64,000 nt of DNA from Actinernus sp. WN-2022 (GCA_030867875.1 JAOWCC010000577.1:512660-576659); one strand, 5' to 3'; positions 9,397-17,894 are shown, numbered from the stretch's first letter. Numbers and translations are program-made. Notes: a model not told the origin generated them from the letters alone.

Positions 9397-10350
9397 ATGG
9401 ACCCTATAGTATACGCCACTAGTATGGACGATCCTCTTGGCTTGCTTGGTGGTAGCCTATATACGTTTGATATTAATCCTTCTATTCCACGACCATACAT
9501 CAATCCCCAGGAAATGTGCTCCGAATGTCTATGTCCAATGAAAGTGCTAGGAACTGAATTCATATGTTCCACCTGTGGCCTTGTTTCCGAGGCTGAATTA
9601 GGCGAAGAAACGATCGACGTTACTACTCGGTTGCGTATAGTAGGTCCGGATAGCTTTCGGCATCAACGCGATCTAGAACGTACGAGCCCAACGCATAACC
9701 AAGAATTTCAACGACGCACAGCTATGAGAGAACTACAGGCATACAACACCGCTTATAAACAAAGCCACAACCTCTCGTTTCCCACGAATGTATTAGTAAT
9801 CGTGGCTGACGCATTCATTCAATCGAAGAAAGTTTGTGTCAAGCGTAGTCATGCTAAGAGAACTATTTTGGCTGCCCTACTTTACCACGCATGTATACAA
9901 TGTGGGTTCGTTCGCTCTAAAAGCGAGGTTGCTCATTTCATGCAACTCAACAACCAGTGTATCTATCGTGGTAACGTATTTATACACTCGCTACATACCG
10001 ACAACAAAATCGATATTGACTTAAATGTTGATCACATAGCTCCTCATATCGCAACGACTTTTGCCAAACTCGACCTACCTGAAGCACATCTCCAACAAAT
10101 AGTCTATGAGGTCGTTCATACGGCAATCGAAGGCCATATCGGTATCCGCTCCATACTTCATACCAAAGTCGTTGGAGCAAGCTACGAGGTGCTACGCCGT
10201 GCAGGAGAATGTATAACTCTTATTGACGCTGCTAAACGATGTGGTATACGTAAGAGTTCGATCGCACGTTTTATCGATGAGTTGCTTGCTTTCCATTCCC
10301 ACTTCGAGCCCATCTATACAAAACACAGTCTAACTAGTGATAAAGCCTAA
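9397..10350 (+). CDS. TFIIB-like transcription initiation factor (Polinton)
   Basis: This 317-residue protein has an N-terminal zinc ribbon, C41-x2-C44 and C57-x2-C60 in the context CSEC...FICSTCGLV, as in TFIIB/TFB. A linker follows, then two helical cyclin-like repeats: residues about 125-195 (KRTILAALLYHACIQCGFVR) and about 215-300 (VGASYEVLRRAG, then a helix-turn-helix-like DAAKRCGIRKSSIARFI). Length and order match TFIIB. In cells TFIIB bridges TBP-bound promoters and RNA polymerase II; viral homologues occur in large DNA viruses. Here it would most simply direct transcription of the element's own genes. It is intact and followed by a strong stem-loop. It is not part of the usual Polinton core set as I know it. 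Confidence 0.8.
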   Translation: MDPIVYATSMDDPLGLLGGSLYTFDINPSIPRPYINPQEMCSECLCPMKVLGTEFICSTCGLVSEAELGEETIDVTTRLRIVGPDSFRHQRDLERTSPTHNQEFQRRTAMRELQAYNTAYKQSHNLSFPTNVLVIVADAFIQSKKVCVKRSHAKRTILAALLYHACIQCGFVRSKSEVAHFMQLNNQCIYRGNVFIHSLHTDNKIDIDLNVDHIAPHIATTFAKLDLPEAHLQQIVYEVVHTAIEGHIGIRSILHTKVVGASYEVLRRAGECITLIDAAKRCGIRKSSIARFIDELLAFHSHFEPIYTKHSLTSDKA

Positions 10351-10404
10351 TTTAAAAAGAAATAAAAATACATAAGAATAAAAAAGCAAAACTGGTGTCA
10401 CCAG

Positions 10405-10466
10405 AACCTCTCTAGGAACCACTTTCACCTTTTTCCTTCCTTCGCCTTTTCGTTCCTAGAGAGGTT
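10405..10466 (+). terminator. Strong stem-loop downstream of the TFIIB-like gene
   Basis: AACCTCTCTAGGAAC (10405-10419) and GTTCCTAGAGAGGTT (10452-10466) form a perfect 15-bp stem. Outside it AAAAAGCAAAA and TTTTTGCTTG add partial pairing. It lies 55 bases after the stop codon. Confidence 0.65.
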
Positions 10467-11135
10467 TTTGCTTGTTTTCCGGGCCCGGCTTTACTGTATT
10501 TGTTCTACTGTATTTGTTCTACTGTTTCTTTGGATCCTGTCCTAACTGGTTGAGGTACAACCGGCACTCCTTGGAACTCTATTTGAGTATCTGTAAGCTC
10601 TACCCATGTACCCGACCCAGGATTGACATTATACCATGTTTACTATTACTTCTGCCACATCGGCAGACGCGCTACGACTTGTGTGGGGCTGGGAGCTTTT
10701 TACCCCACACAAACCGGCCTACCACATATGGCGCGCCGAGGTTTGAACACCAGACTTGTGAACGGCGGGCCATATGTGCTAGACAGTGACGTAGGTGTAA
10801 AATATCGTATTTATGTCTTTCACTATGTTAATTAGCGGGCCGTGGCAGAAATTTACATACGAACCCGATATACGAATTAATTTATACGAAGATCTTTGTA
10901 AAGTTAAAATAAAACCCATGCTTATTTCTTTCGTAGGACATATCGATTTTTATCCCACTAGACTGCCAAGTTTTGCTCTCATCTCCTTTCGGATCTCGGA
11001 GCGAAGTTCTTCTACGTTTTTTAACCCCCCTTCTTGCCTGTTTTTTTTGTCGTATTTCGAGTTTTAAGCGCTTCATATTTCCCTTTCTCGCCAATAACGC
11101 TTGAGAACTCGGCTTCGACCCTACAGCTCGAGCGG
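10467..11135. other. Polinton non-coding stretch with two perfect inverted repeats
   Basis: No convincing gene is seen in about 670 bases. Two perfect 10-bp inverted repeats lie here: TTGTGTGGGG/CCCCACACAA (10679-10688/10703-10712) and CACATATGGC/GCCATATGTG (10723-10732/10769-10778). A minus-strand basic frame (about 10882-11094) and plus-strand frames are open but lack motifs. A decayed gene, for example the missing protease or the tail of the neighbouring minus-strand gene, could be hidden here, but I see no active-site motif. Confidence 0.5.
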
Positions 11136-11643
11136 TTAGTTGGAGTAGTGAAGTGTATGTTGATTCTGCGAATCAATTGAAAAGCTAGAATCTACCACAT
11201 CGCAGTTGACATACGCTGTGCGGATATCTTGTAGCGTCAGTTCATGAATACCTTTTATTGCTATCAGTTCTCCGCCATCTCTCGCATCTTTATTACATGC
11301 GATGCCCAACAGTGTGCAGAGATTTTCACTTAACTGGATTGGTTTCTTGACTTCTAGGGTCCAAGCCCCCGTGGGTACAGGTTTCGCGAATTCCACAATG
11401 CCAGCATCAATTGCAGGTTTAAAGTATGGTTGGATGCTTGCCATATCATGGTTCCCTATTATCAATAGTGTATGGGAACCCCACACCTTTGTTATTCCAC
11501 CACGAGAACGAAGCCTTCTTTGTTAGGTTCCACCAACTGTTCTCAAAAGTGACCTCAACTAGCGAAATGTTGTTGATACAAAGAGGTTTGTCGAAGTAGA
11601 CCGTATGGTCAGCCGATGTGGCGGTAACGAATAAGATCACCAT
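11136..11643 (-). pseudogene. Minor-capsid-like (penton-type) Polinton gene, frameshifted
   Basis: The start is the ATG at 11643, chosen because a palindromic promoter lies directly upstream. The first part (MVILFVTATSADHTVYF...) runs to about 11480, where the frame changes next to a GGGG run and continues as WGSHTLLIIGNHDMASIQP through QLSENLCTLLGI and RTAYVNCDVVD to the stop at 11136. The order 'TLE/ledger strand, LLGI, then YVxCDxVD' recalls the minor capsid/penton-type protein of Polintons from other cnidarian genomes; this is from general familiarity, not a search. At about 169 residues it is short for that family, so the C-terminus may be lost into the non-coding stretch below 11136. 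Confidence 0.5.
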
Positions 11644-11700
11644 TTTCGCAATATTGAAGCTATCAGCTATATATATTATACTTGTGATAGCTTCAATATG
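11643..11700. promoter_or_regulatory. Palindromic bidirectional promoter between divergent genes
   Basis: AATATTGAAGCTATCA (11650-11665) and TGATAGCTTCAATATG (11685-11700) are inverse copies around a central TATATATATTATA. The minus-strand ATG is at 11643 and the plus-strand ATG at 11698, so each start sits at an outer edge of the palindrome. A similar but shorter arrangement occurs at 14159-14198. Confidence 0.65.
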
Positions 11701-13131
11701 TCTATATGGCAAGAGTTCAAGAAGAAATATCCACACGCTGACTACTCTAAATTTAGAACTCAATCCTCCGAGTTCAATGGGGAGAGCAATTCGTACATCA
11801 TATTCGTAGACAAAGGTCAAGAACGTATAGGCATAGCATATGGTTTATCGGGCTACCAGAACAAGGCTGACGTACAAAAACGCATTGACGCAGCATTAGG
11901 TGTGGAAAAATTCCAAGAATTCCCACCCCCCTTCAGAAGAACTGATTTTAAGTATCCAGTTCCAGCCGTTCCCTGGGGGGAGCATCGCCAAAGACATAGA
12001 CCCTCTCATACGAACTTTGAAGATCTACGTAGCAAAGGATCAGTACTTCATATTGAAACCGCGAGATATCTTAAAAGAGCTGGGCTTTGATTTTCACGAC
12101 GACAAACAATCACAAGAATGGTTAGATGCTCTACCGATGAGACATTGGCAACAACAGCTATGCTTTGCCATTTGGTGCGCGATGCAGGCTGTGGAGTGTC
12201 ATTCGATGATTATCTTTCAGATGACGCACCAATCATTGACAACATTCGTAGCTTTTATCACTTTCATGTATACTTCACGACCACGAGAGTACTGTATGAA
12301 TTGGAAATCCCCCTTCCAGACGACTCTATCTTTAATAAGAACAATAACACTCCATGGAATACAGTTGCATATAACAGGCTCAGGAAAGAGTTTGGAGTCG
12401 ATAAAGTTAACTTCGCCTTACGCCGAGCAAGCGATACTGATAAGACGTGGGGGTTCGACCTCAACGGTCCACTTGATATTCCGGTACGGTACTTTCACAA
12501 TGATATGGCGAAGAAGCAGCACAATTGGTTCGTTCCACAGAAGGGAAAGGGATTGACAAAGGCTGGGCTAGCCAGAATCAACTTGTCTATAATGGCTTAC
12601 GTGTATTGTGTCCTAGAACCCCAGTCTACCCACCGTCTCCCAATCGTAGGGAAGGCAGCCACATCCATCAACGTTCAAAATGCCTGCGGTGAAAAGTTGA
12701 AAGCTATCATCCGTGAATCGAATCTCCATAGTCTATTGAGATATCAAGATGCTCTACAGAAAACGAAGGTTCGTCTCGACCTAGCGGTTGCCAAGTGGTG
12801 TCTGTTAATACCTAGTCGTATGATTATCAACACTGAGATTATATATGGTTATAACAATAAGCTGCAAATTGCAAGTGTGCCAGGCATCTATTTCGGAATA
12901 AACTACCATATCAACCTCGATAAAGCAAAAACCTCTATGGAAGGACCCCCCTCGAAGAAACAATTACCACACAGTGCAAAGCAACAAGTTCCACCTCCCA
13001 CACGTAGCAAAAAAGCCCCCAATAGTACCACTGCAGTAGAGCACTTACCAAATCCTACTCCACAACACGAGACCAATCTAGCAGTGGTATCTATTGCTGC
13101 AGCTGGATCTGCGTGGTTGTTGTTTCGCTAA
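11698..13131 (+). pseudogene. Polinton structural-type protein with C-terminal membrane anchor
   Basis: The gene starts at ATG 11698 (TTCAATATG context). The frame shifts once in a GGGGGG run at about 11976-11981 and shifts back near 12135, so the two one-base changes compensate and a protein of roughly 475 residues is implied. The long intact part (12118-13131, 337 codons) has RSFYHFHVYFTTTRVLYELE early, PSRMIINTEIIYGYNN in the middle, a Pro/Lys/Ser-rich tail and a terminal hydrophobic segment (AVVSIAAAGSAWLLF). No enzyme motif is seen. Position between two virion genes suggests a minor virion protein. The stop codon overlaps the stop of the convergent gene at 13128. Confidence 0.55.
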
Positions 13132-14161
13132 CGCTGTTTGTATTGCTCTATTACGAACACGACTACAGCCACGATTAACAACCAAGCATTATTTGCTAGG
13201 AATCCCACAGCTTCACCAGCCATACTAAATATGAAGCTTGCAATTGGTCCAATCATCGTAGGTAGAATCTGTCCCAGCTTTTTTCCTATTGCTTTTAACA
13301 ATTTGGCAACAGCTTTGGCAGCATCTTTAATAGTGTCAAGCAAGCTCTTTGGTATCGCGGGAACTCCCTTCGTCAGATTGGAAACTATTACACCAATCAC
13401 GGTACCTACTACGGCCAGTACGCTAGTTATACCAACCCCGTACTTCTTGAAAATCGCTTTGATCCTATCGCGAAGGGGCAAACGTTCTCGTAGGGCTTCT
13501 TCTCTGCGTTCTAGGACTGCCATTTCCTCACGGATGGTGGCTATCGCATTCTTAGCTGCTTCTCTCTGATTTGGGGTCGACGTAGGTCTTGAAGTATGCC
13601 TTCTTGTTGTTTGAGATGCTCATCACGCTTTTGCCAAGCTTGGACGACTTCTTCTGCTGCCTTTTCTGCCGTAGGCCCTATAACCCGTTTGAGGTCCTTC
13701 CCCATCTTCTTATATCTCTCTCCTTCCTTCGTGGTCAAAGGGATAGGTTTCTCATCGTTTCCAAACTTGTGTATATAGATTATTTTGTCGGGCATGGTTG
13801 CTATCTCAAGTACGCCCCGAATCCCTGCATCCGGATAATATTCCCGGATCTCTTTTGCCCCTTCTGATAAGTCTTGTCCGAAGATGAACCCTCGATAGTT
13901 AACTTTAACTTTCGGAGTGAGGATTTCATACAAGAGGGCATCGCCGCTAAGCGAGGTTTCCTGAGTCTTCGGCTTAGCACCTTCTTTGTTATAGCCACGT
14001 CTGGTTTCCATGGGGATCATTTCGCCTGGCATCGTAGTTGTCGCATCTGAAAATGTTGCATTCCATGCCTCTTTGTCAACAGTATCATCATCCTCATAGT
14101 CTTCACCTGTTTCAGCTCCACCAGGATTTTCCTCGGCTGGGTCAACCTCAACATCACCCAT
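13128..14161 (-). pseudogene. Long Polinton membrane protein, broken by one frameshift
   Basis: Two consecutive minus-strand ORFs look like one gene. The first starts at ATG 14161 (GTTCAATATG context), has an acidic N-terminus (VEVDPAEENPGG), a middle domain, then a charged coiled coil, and ends at a stop at 13541. The second frame is already open upstream of its ATG at 13523 and continues the coiled coil (MAVLERREEALRERL), then has hydrophobic helices, an amphipathic KAIGKKLGQILPTMIG segment and a C-terminal transmembrane helix (WLLIVAVVVFVIEQY). The frame change would fall near the CCCC run at about 13574. A similar coiled-coil plus hydrophobic C-terminus protein is common in cnidarian Polintons as I know them. 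A virion membrane-interacting role is an inference. Two separate genes remain possible. Confidence 0.55.
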
Positions 14162-14198
14162 ATTGAACTTAACTATATATCTTGCTATATTCAATATG
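14159..14198. promoter_or_regulatory. Second bidirectional promoter, before the capsid gene
   Basis: CATATTGAA (14159-14167) and TTCAATATG (14190-14198, with one T before it) mirror each other. They form the start codons of the minus gene (ATG at 14161) and the capsid gene (ATG at 14196). The 22-base centre holds CTATATAT and CTATATT. This decides the capsid start: codons upstream of 14196 would overlap the divergent gene. Confidence 0.65.
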
Positions 14199-15431
14199 AT
14201 ATCGTCAAAGTTAGTTCCCGCACAAGCACGAAGAGAGCCTCGAGCACTAAAAGCTCCACGCACCCTATATAGGAAAACTTTCACCCCATCATCTGCCAAC
14301 CCAGGAGAGACACTCTATGTGGAAGTACCAACACTAGGAGAAAACATCGTACTAGTACCTGGTAGCTTAGCACTATTGGGCGACATTGCATTGTCTGGTG
14401 GACAGGCCAATAATCGTGTGGTTGCCAATGTTGGGCGCTGCTTGGTAGTACATCGAGTTTGCAAAATGGGTGCTGAAGATGTGGAAGACATTGCTCGGTC
14501 AGATCTCCTACAGACACATTCCGATCTATACCTATCTACACAGGAGCGAGAAGCTAGAACACAACAAGGTATCCAATCAGAGAACACGAACAAGCTACGC
14601 TCGAAGGCAAAAGATGCGAGCACTTCGGATGCTGGAGAAAACGCGCTCCTAGTTGCGTATGGTTCAAAATATAGAATTCCGTTAGACGTTGATATTCTAA
14701 CACAACATGGAGTTCTATATCCCCACGCCCTACAAGACACTATTTTATTTGAGTTGACTCTAGCACCCGCTGTTGACATAGTTGTTGGATCAGACACCAC
14801 AAAGATTGGTACGTACAAGCTTAACGACATACAGTTAGAATATGAAGCCATCAAAAATGAAACTCTAGCTAGCCATGCACTGAATACATATGAAACAGGT
14901 ACTGCTTTCCTATTCAACCACGCTGTTCACTTCAAGACCGTACCTATCGCCAAGGCATCAGATACTTTGGTATCTCAGAACATCAATGTTCCACGACGAT
15001 CCTTTGCTGGACTACTTCTACTATTCGTGGATCCACACACCGCTGGTACACGGGATAGCGAAGCATTCTCAAATCCTGATATTTCGAAGATAGAGGTAGA
15101 TGTCAACGGGATTCCAAACAGATTCTTTCCAGGAGGTATGCTACCACCAGATTTCTGGGAGGCTGCAAAAGGATGGTTTGCCACATCCACTACTTCTATG
15201 ACTCCTACTAAGTTTCACAACAACAGATTCGCCATTCTAGTTGATTGTCGCACAGCAAAAGATCAAGCCGTTCATGGTGATGGTATGGCGCAAACAGGTA
15301 GTGGAAAAGACATCAACATTCGTATACATAGGCCCGCAAACGGTAGTGGAAATGTAAACATGCATATATATGTTCTTGCAGATGCTCAGCTCACGATATT
15401 GAACGGAGCACTACAGAATATAACATACTAA
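14196..15431 (+). CDS. Polinton major capsid protein, double jelly roll
   Basis: This 411-residue protein has the start fixed by the palindromic promoter. It is beta-rich with no transmembrane segment. An N-terminal arm rich in basic residues is followed by LYVEVPTLGENIVLVPGS. A second region has YRIPLDVDILTQHGVLYP, YKLNDIQLEYEAI and VPRRSFAGLLLLFVDP, and there is a glycine-rich C-terminal part. The size and order agree with hexon-like double-jelly-roll capsid proteins of Polintons. Such proteins form trimeric capsomers of an icosahedral shell. It is intact. Its TAA overlaps the ATG of the ATPase gene (TAATG), the usual capsid-ATPase neighbourhood. Identification is by context and strand pattern, not by a search. 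Confidence 0.75.
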   Translation: MISSKLVPAQARREPRALKAPRTLYRKTFTPSSANPGETLYVEVPTLGENIVLVPGSLALLGDIALSGGQANNRVVANVGRCLVVHRVCKMGAEDVEDIARSDLLQTHSDLYLSTQEREARTQQGIQSENTNKLRSKAKDASTSDAGENALLVAYGSKYRIPLDVDILTQHGVLYPHALQDTILFELTLAPAVDIVVGSDTTKIGTYKLNDIQLEYEAIKNETLASHALNTYETGTAFLFNHAVHFKTVPIAKASDTLVSQNINVPRRSFAGLLLLFVDPHTAGTRDSEAFSNPDISKIEVDVNGIPNRFFPGGMLPPDFWEAAKGWFATSTTSMTPTKFHNNRFAILVDCRTAKDQAVHGDGMAQTGSGKDINIRIHRPANGSGNVNMHIYVLADAQLTILNGALQNITY

Positions 15432-15946
15432 TGAATTTCCTGGTAGAACACATCCCATTCAACGCACTCATAGTAGGTCCAACAAACTGTGGAAAAACGG
15501 CATTTCTCATAGAGCAGCTTCGTGGAGCATTTCGTGGTAAGTTTGACTATATAGTATTAGTATGCCCCACGTATGACCATAACAAAACCTATCGTGGATT
15601 TGCCAATCGAGATCCACACTTCTATATTGTATCTCCACCACAGGATGCTATCAATGCCGCATTGCATGTTTGTGCAACCTTTTGGGCTGGGACCAATACT
15701 CTATTGATTCTCGATGATTGTGCCGCCTCAAAAGATGTAAAAAGAAGAACTGACAAGCTAGTGGATTTGGCATTCTCTGCTCGCCATATAGGGCTCTCTA
15801 TTTGGGTGCTCTCCCAACAATTAACAAGCATATGCAAACCTTTCCGCGAAAACGTAGCTGTTGTAGTTGCCTTTCATACTGCATCGGCTATAGATGGGAA
15901 AATGCTATTCGAGGACTATGGAGGCTCAGAAGAAGATAAAGAGTGA
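15431..15946 (+). pseudogene. Polinton genome-packaging ATPase (FtsK/HerA type), early stop
   Basis: The Walker A motif GPTNCGKT is at residues 16-23, Walker B LLILDD at 91-96, and a sensor-like WVLSQQ at 125-130. This ATPase pumps DNA into the procapsid. The ORF stops with TGA at 15944-15946 after 171 residues, shorter than usual. The same frame stays open beyond the TGA for 35 codons to a TAA at 16052-16054, with a conserved-looking basic/hydrophobic segment (SHKFARICFCLRHPF). This suggests a CGA-to-TGA nonsense change, and the frame would overlap the next gene's ATG by 11 bases. The start overlaps the capsid stop. Confidence 0.8.
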
Positions 15947-16043
15947 CGAGCAGTGCTTCGGTCTCACAAGTTTGCTCGCATATGCTTTTGTTTACGACAT
16001 CCCTTTGCAGTAGTGTTAGAGCTACCCGCACCTATAGCATACC

Positions 16044-16619
16044 ATGGACGATAAAGAAATAGTTGACCACCTACTTGGTGAGGACGTAACAGGCCCACCA
16101 CCTAAAATAGAGGATGCGTGTTCATCTGCAACAGACAACCGGGAAGCACTTTCCATTTTGGCTGCAACAGGTACCACAAAAGAATATCGAGGACATTTTT
16201 TATCTCTAGGAGATATTTCTAGACTACCTGAAAAAGAAGTAGAGAGGTTGCATAGAAGGTACCAGGCCGTTCTAGCTCAGCAAATAACAGGGAGTCTAGT
16301 CGATGGTGTGATGCGTCTAGCTACCCGATTAGTTGCTTACCTAGTCCCTATAGATTCTCAAGAAGCACTTCTGCAAGACCTACAAGAAGACCATCTAGTC
16401 CGCAACGAGATAAGTGCGGCGACTGGCTTGTTATCACTTAAAGCAGGTCGCTTTGTAGCACTAGCTAGCGTCTTGTTCCACGTATCTGGTCACATAGTTA
16501 TTCCTAGTAGCTCTGCTACGACACCTATTGAACCTTCACATACACCTACTATATCGAAGCAAGATGGAGGAACAAACGGATCGGATAACTGCAGATCCTC
16601 CGAAGACTTCACCGACTGA
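16044..16619 (+). CDS. Polinton protein of unknown function, 191 residues
   Basis: The N-terminal third is acidic, followed by helical segments (LPEKEVERLHRRYQAVLAQQ and LVDGVMRLATRLVAYLV). A hydrophobic patch lies at about 140-155 (RFVALASVLFHVSGHIVI), and the tail is Ser/Thr/Pro-rich. No family is recognised. It sits in the capsid-ATPase cluster and its end overlaps the next gene's start by about 56 bases, suggesting a late virion-associated role. Confidence 0.6.
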   Translation: MDDKEIVDHLLGEDVTGPPPKIEDACSSATDNREALSILAATGTTKEYRGHFLSLGDISRLPEKEVERLHRRYQAVLAQQITGSLVDGVMRLATRLVAYLVPIDSQEALLQDLQEDHLVRNEISAATGLLSLKAGRFVALASVLFHVSGHIVIPSSSATTPIEPSHTPTISKQDGGTNGSDNCRSSEDFTD

Positions 16620-16929
16620 GAAGGTAAAAAATCCAAAACGCATTGCTGCTGGACAACAATTAGCATTAAACAACAAACTTGTCAGAGAGGCTCAAAAGCG
16701 GGAGTTGGAGCGTGAAAAAGAATCGTCGAAAGAAACTGATGTTGAGGTAAGCTGGCCAAAAAACGTGTCTACCAATACTACTCTAACAGCTATTGGCGTA
16801 GGTGCTGCATTGGTAGGGGTGTACTATCAATACAGAAGATACAGAGACGATACCTCTAAGGACGCCAGTACGATACGACTCGCGAGTCCAGTAGAGACTA
16901 CAAAGGTAGCATTGCCGGATATGGAATAG
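16564..16929 (+). CDS. Small single-pass membrane protein (Polinton)
   Basis: The start is placed at ATG 16564 (MEEQTDRITADPP), giving 121 residues. It has a long charged, Lys/Glu-rich coiled-coil region followed by one transmembrane segment (TLTAIGVGAALVGVYYQY) and a basic juxtamembrane stretch. It overlaps the end of the preceding ORF in another frame. The function is unknown; virion membrane or assembly proteins of this shape are common in this gene neighbourhood. Confidence 0.55.
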   Translation: MEEQTDRITADPPKTSPTEKVKNPKRIAAGQQLALNNKLVREAQKRELEREKESSKETDVEVSWPKNVSTNTTLTAIGVGAALVGVYYQYRRYRDDTSKDASTIRLASPVETTKVALPDME

Positions 16930-16977
16930 AAATACAACATTTAAAGACTAGGACCATAGATTATATGTCGTAGTAGG

Positions 16978-17076
16978 ATGGTAGAGAACAAATTGATGAA
17001 AGCGGTAACTGGCGCCGCTATAGTTACTGGACTCGCTACGGGTATTGGGTGGATTGCAAAAAAGGTGACCAAGTAA
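16978..17076 (+). CDS. Micro-protein with one transmembrane helix, 32 residues
   Basis: ATG at 16978 and TAA at 17074-17076 give a short protein with a Gly/Ala-rich hydrophobic core (AVTGAAIVTGLATGIGWI) and a basic end (KKVTK). It is conserved in position style with its neighbours and lies 4 bases before the next ATG. Evidence is composition and tight spacing only. Confidence 0.45.
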   Translation: MVENKLMKAVTGAAIVTGLATGIGWIAKKVTK

Positions 17077-17079
17077 TCT

Positions 17080-17199
17080 ATGCTTAGTGACCCTTCTGCT
17101 TCTATCTTGAATTACGTGAAGTGGACTGCGGTATTGGCTGGTAGCATAGCTGCCAAGCAATATCTAGAGGACCAAAAGTTCATCCCAAAGGATCTGTAA
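17080..17199 (+). CDS. Micro-protein with one transmembrane helix, 39 residues
   Basis: ATG at 17080 starts MLSDPSASILNYVKW, followed by a short hydrophobic helix (TAVLAGSIAA) and a charged tail. The TAA at 17197-17199 overlaps the ATG of the next gene (TAATG), the same stop-start arrangement as capsid/ATPase. Spacing of 3 bases from the previous stop supports a real gene. Confidence 0.5.
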   Translation: MLSDPSASILNYVKWTAVLAGSIAAKQYLEDQKFIPKDL

Positions 17200-17615
17200 T
17201 GGCAACCGCAGTTATTATGGTGATCATAGGAGCAGTTTTGAATGCTTCAGCCTTCATAGGGGGAAGCTACCTCCTAAAAACCTTTACTGGAGAGGATCCC
17301 AAGACACTTGCCATAGAAAGAGAGAGACACGACAAGGCAATAGAGAAGTCCCAGGCAGCCTTTGCTGCTTTCCAGGAGACCCGCGAAAATTTGGCCGACT
17401 GGTATCACAAACGGGCAAATAGGAAGTATGAGGATTCTAAAGGTTTCATCGAAGACGACAAGGCTTTTGCGATATTAAAAGCAGTACACGAGAAAATCCA
17501 CGAAACCCGTTTAACTGACTACTATAGACCCTCAAGTGCACAGAAGACGGGTGAGTTGGTCTACATTGGAGGGGGTATGCTTGTTGCTGGCTATGCTGCT
17601 AGTCGCTGGCTATAG
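17199..17615 (+). CDS. Two-helix membrane protein with coiled-coil centre, 138 residues
   Basis: It begins with a hydrophobic segment (VIMVIIGAVLNASAFIGGSYLL), has a long charged helical centre (about residues 35-100), and ends with a second hydrophobic helix (LVYIGGGMLVAGYAASRWL). Both ends could span a membrane. No family is recognised. It is the last gene of the co-oriented late-type cluster; a tandem repeat region follows its stop. Confidence 0.6.
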   Translation: MATAVIMVIIGAVLNASAFIGGSYLLKTFTGEDPKTLAIERERHDKAIEKSQAAFAAFQETRENLADWYHKRANRKYEDSKGFIEDDKAFAILKAVHEKIHETRLTDYYRPSSAQKTGELVYIGGGMLVAGYAASRWL

Positions 17616-17637
17616 CTATGCTTTTTATGTTTGTTGA

Positions 17638-17816
17638 GGTTACTAGGTAATTACTAGGAAATTACTGGCAATTACTGGCAATTACTTACTAGGCTACTAC
17701 TAGATTACTAGTAATTACTTGGAAATTACTGGCAATTACTTACTAGGTTACTACTAGGTTACTAGTAATTACTAGGTTACTAGTAATTACTAGGTTACTA
17801 CTAGATTACTACTAGG
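17638..17816. repeat. Tandem (T)TACTAG/ATTAC repeat region in the Polinton
   Basis: About 180 bases consist of short units such as TTACTAGG, AATTACTGGC and the palindrome ATTACTAGTAAT, repeated many times with variation. There is no coding capacity. It separates the late-type cluster from the 205-residue gene and could be an origin, enhancer or transcription barrier. Confidence 0.75.
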
Positions 17817-17851
17817 TATAGCGTAAAAGTTGGTTTCCTGCATCCATTTGA

Positions 17852-17866
17852 AGCTATATATACATA
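17852..17866 (+). promoter_or_regulatory. TATA-like promoter motif
   Basis: CTATATATACATATA lies about 42 bases upstream of ATG 17895 and resembles the CTATATAT cores of the two bidirectional promoters of this element. Confidence 0.45.
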
Positions 17867-17894
17867 TACGTAGCAGAGGCAACTTTTGACGAAA

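Noticed and set aside
10472..11094. Short ORFs on both strands as the missing protease or a basic core protein
   Set aside because: No catalytic His-Asp-Cys context is seen, and the minus-strand basic frame (10882-11094) could be chance in A/G-rich DNA. Kept only as a possibility in the gap entry.
12118..12150. Programmed frameshifting in the 11698-13131 gene
   Set aside because: The two shifts compensate each other and the first lies in a G6 run, which fits random indels or sequence error better than a recoding signal.
14315..14917. 200-codon minus-strand ORF opposite the capsid gene
   Set aside because: It is a shadow of the capsid frame, Ser/Arg/Cys-rich without motifs, and would lack a promoter position.
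15944..16054. Programmed readthrough of the ATPase TGA
   Set aside because: The context shows no known readthrough signal, and other genes of the copy carry similar nonsense changes, so simple decay is more likely.
17638..17816. CRISPR-like array
   Set aside because: Units are 8-15 bases, degenerate, without unique spacers of constant length, in a eukaryotic virus-like element.
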